DNA from: UBA1049 sp964522305
GTDB taxonomy: Bacteria > Bacillota > Clostridia > Oscillospirales > CAG-382
Direction of reading: 5' to 3'
DNA length: 12,688 nucleotides
Assembly: GCA_964522305.1 (NCBI GenBank)
Contig: CAZFVM010000030.1
Coordinates: 1 to 12,688, forward strand
Position numbers and translations under genes: made by a program. This document shows positions 12,635 to 12,688 of this stretch, one piece after another. Each line of letters begins with the position of its first letter. Within the stretch, counting starts at the first letter, position 1. The notes beneath the pieces were generated by a model. It had not been told where the DNA came from, ran no database searches, and saw only the letters and a list, made by a program, of their open reading frames with translations.

Positions 12635-12688
12635 ATCGAGTAGAGGCTAACCGCTAAGGCTTCGCCCCTCTCACACCACCGTGCGTAC
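12635..12688 (-). mobile_element. 3' end (domains V-VI) of a group IIC intron, partial
   Basis: Read on the minus strand from the window edge, GTACGCACGGTGGTGTGAG matches the 3' arm of a class C domain V. AGAGG, a domain VI stem (AGAGG...CCTCT enclosing GGC...GCC), the candidate branch A in CTACTCGAT and the terminus near 12635 follow. It is better preserved than the relic at 2545-2748 and shares the same end sequence. The 5' part and any reverse transcriptase/maturase lie beyond the edge. The 3' exon runs into the end of the MATE gene on the opposite strand. Confidence 0.8.

Overview
The window reads as a stretch of chromosome from a low-to-mid-GC anaerobic Firmicute, most likely a Clostridia member. 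The evidence is strong GGAGG-type ribosome binding sites with frequent GTG and TTG starts, a DUF4364 gene next to endonuclease III, a Bacillus/Clostridium-type pyrimidine-nucleoside phosphorylase, a formate-tetrahydrofolate ligase, and group IIC intron sequences. I assign no species.

Left part (1-3560), all genes on the minus strand. Reading leftwards there is a 34-codon cysteine-rich small ORF followed by an intrinsic terminator, a secreted protein of unknown function, a 204-nt relic of a group IIC intron (plus strand), a long hairpin-forming inverted repeat, a DUF4364 protein with a clear promoter, endonuclease III (nth) overlapping it, and a Ser/Glu-rich lipoprotein with an SGNH/AlgX-type 'DSHW' domain that runs off the left edge.

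Central part (3617-11214), one long plus-strand transcription unit: deoB, pdp, fhs, tsaE, tsaB, rpiB, an ACT-domain UPF0237 protein and a UPF0210 protein. Most junctions are overlaps or gaps of 10 nt or less. A sigma-A-like promoter precedes deoB and a hairpin follows UPF0210. pdp splits pyrimidine (deoxy)nucleosides to pentose-1-phosphates, DeoB converts these to pentose-5-phosphates, and RpiB links ribose-5-phosphate to ribulose-5-phosphate. Fhs makes 10-formyl-THF. TsaE and TsaB belong to tRNA t6A37 biosynthesis. The mix is salvage and central metabolism with a tRNA-modification pair embedded.

Right part (11270-12688): a MATE-family efflux protein, then the 3' end (domains V and VI) of a second group IIC intron on the minus strand, running off the right edge. 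The two intron 3' ends point at each other across about 9.9 kb, and each lies just past the stop codon of a convergently oriented gene.

Most of the window is housekeeping. The parts worth a second look are the internally deleted group IIC intron with both ends kept, the Cys-rich leader-like ORF whose stop codon lies in a terminator stem, and the long imperfect hairpin at 2428-2488. I found no CRISPR array, no tRNA or rRNA gene, and no clear new defence or biosynthetic system.
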